A stretch of 64,000 nucleotides of DNA from assembly GCA_013365365.1 (NCBI GenBank), contig JABVXU010000097.1, positions 62,001-126,000 on the forward strand, given 5' to 3'. Under the pieces are notes generated by a model, which searched no databases, was not told the DNA's origin, and worked only from the letters and a program-made list of their open reading frames with translations. The translations under genes and the position numbers were made by a program. How positions within the stretch are numbered: position 1 is the first letter of the stretch; every line of letters starts with the position of its first letter. Origin of the DNA: Cruorifilaria tuberocauda (lineage: Eukaryota; Nematoda; Chromadorea; Rhabditida; Onchocercidae). Below, in pieces: positions 62,470 to 64,000 of the stretch.

Positions 62470-64000
62470 TTAGTCTACGTACAGAAGACATATAATGGTA
62501 AAAAAAAAACGATGCCTGTAAATTTAATGAAATTTTCGAGCCTTAATATGTCAAGAGGAAATCGTAATTTCAAATTCTGTTTCCTTGCTGCTATTCTCGT
62601 ATTATTCTTTGCCTTGAAAAATGCTGATTCATTTGCAAGAGCGTTTGTTTTTAATTTTTCAATCAATCATAATTGCAATTTCGATTAAGGAAGGAAATGA
62701 ATCAGTTGAAACTCATCTTTGTTTAAGATGATTGAATTATCCTCATTTTTTACGTAGCTATTTTTTAGTCTTCCTTGCAGGATTTCTATTTCATCATCTA
62801 TTAATCGCTGTATTATTTTGAAAGTTTACTTAGTGTTCGATTTACATTAAAGGTTTTTCAATTATGTAAGCGCATCTCGGAACCAGTAATTCAATCAGAA
62901 TTATTTTAAGTGCAATTTAAGTCAAAATAAAATGACCAACATGCAAAGATTGAATTTTTCAATCGAAGTATGTTATGTGAAAATAAATTAAGGGCAATTT
63001 TATAATATCATGGCAACATTAGTAAAGAACGGTGCCAATAAAATGCAAACTGAGGATAGAAGTAAAAATTTCTCCCAACCGTCAGTACTTAATGATTGTT
63101 ATTATGACAAATAGGTCATTTTCGCTTCTCCTAATTTCGGATTTCAACTGGACAGGACAACTAATTCCTTAGATCATAAGAAAGAAGGTCACAAAGTCAT
63201 ATGTAAACCATTACTACAATTGCACCCTTTTGATATTAAACAAAAGTTAGGAAAGTGAATAAACAGAAACTAGAATAAATATGAATTGAATTCTTCTGGA
63301 AAATCGTCACTCAGTGCTGAAATCATGTATCACGTGGAGGATTTATAGAGTTTAATTCTTGTTTTCTCTATCAACAAACATTTACTAAATAGATTTTAAT
63401 ACTTAGAATATTTGTAGTTATGATGTTCACTAAATATTTTAAAATTTTAATGCTTAATGTACACTATACTAAGAATTAAATACAGAAAGAAACAAACTAA
63501 AGATTAAATAGTACACACTAAGGCAACATTGAGACTAATAACGATTTGATTTAAAATAGTAAAAAAAAACTAACAAGAAAACATCTTCATAGCGTACATT
63601 GTAATAGTACGTAGCAAGATCCCATCAAGCTGGCTTATCATACAGTTGTGATGGTGATTTGATTGAGATACAATTTATCAAATTGGAGATTCTAATGATT
63701 CAGATTTCAAGCATATAGTGGCCAGTAATGCTAATAGAACTTGATATAACAAATTGCGCTACAATAAGAACTGATTACAGCATGTTAAACGCATTATACA
63801 TAATTTCTTATCAGTGATCTTCGCTCGGAAGTATAAGACCAAGAAAACGGATAAAAATAGCACACTATCGTAATTTGGCTTTTTCTTGAAAGAAAGATTC
63901 GAGAAATATGAAGTATGAGAAATCAAAGTAAATTTTCCAAATTACTAAGTGGACAAAGGACAAATTATTTAACGAACAGCTTCAGTCTATGAAGACATTA
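62470..64000. other. 3' flank of the P-gp gene, no gene seen
   Basis: An AATAAA at 62926-62931, about 0.46 kb after the stop, could serve for polyadenylation. The rest is AT-rich with no supported open frame, and the minus-strand frame at 62475-62666 looks spurious. Confidence 0.45.

Overview
This window reads as nuclear DNA of a parasitic roundworm, most likely a filarial (clade III, Spirurina) nematode. It is strongly AT-rich. Its genes are split into many small exons whose introns end in TTTCAG-like acceptors. The predicted proteins fit animal families, and several start codons sit 0-18 nt after a 3' splice acceptor, as expected for spliced-leader trans-splicing. I saw no bacterial operons, CRISPR arrays, tRNA or rRNA genes, or intact mobile elements. 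The species call is inference from base composition and gene architecture.

Layout, left to right:
- 169-437 (-): last exon of an unrecognised gene.
- 438-6057: no confident gene.
- 6058-9406 (+): secreted, cysteine-rich, probably GPI-anchored protein of chondroitin-proteoglycan-4 type.
- 9513-12893 (-): mitochondrial malonyl-CoA:ACP transacylase.
- 13402-16655 (-): ADP-dependent glucokinase, only 508 bp upstream of the transacylase start.
- 18401-23278 (-): HORMA-domain protein of the meiotic chromosome-axis type.
- 23279-26778: intergenic.
- 26779-40199 (-): largest subunit of RNA polymerase I, 33 exons and about 1765 residues.
- 41334-44218 (-): unrecognised multi-exon gene.
- 45115-48920 (+): AAAP-family amino-acid transporter.
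- 48921-52982: long AT-rich intergenic stretch.
- 52983-62469 (+): full-length P-glycoprotein, 25 exons and 1274 residues, with two intact ATP-binding cassettes.

The exon models were joined by hand so that reading phase is kept across every junction. The totals fit the families: ADPGK 494 aa, MCAT about 403, RPA1 about 1765 and P-gp 1274. Exact junctions should still be checked against RNA data.

The genes do not form one pathway. The ADPGK-MCAT pair is close enough to be a candidate nematode operon joining ADP-driven glucose phosphorylation with mitochondrial type II fatty-acid synthesis. The most notable sequence-level observations are three apparent GC-AG introns (two in the polymerase gene, one in the P-gp gene), two of them forced by reading phase, and the unrecognised gene between rpoa-1 and the transporter.
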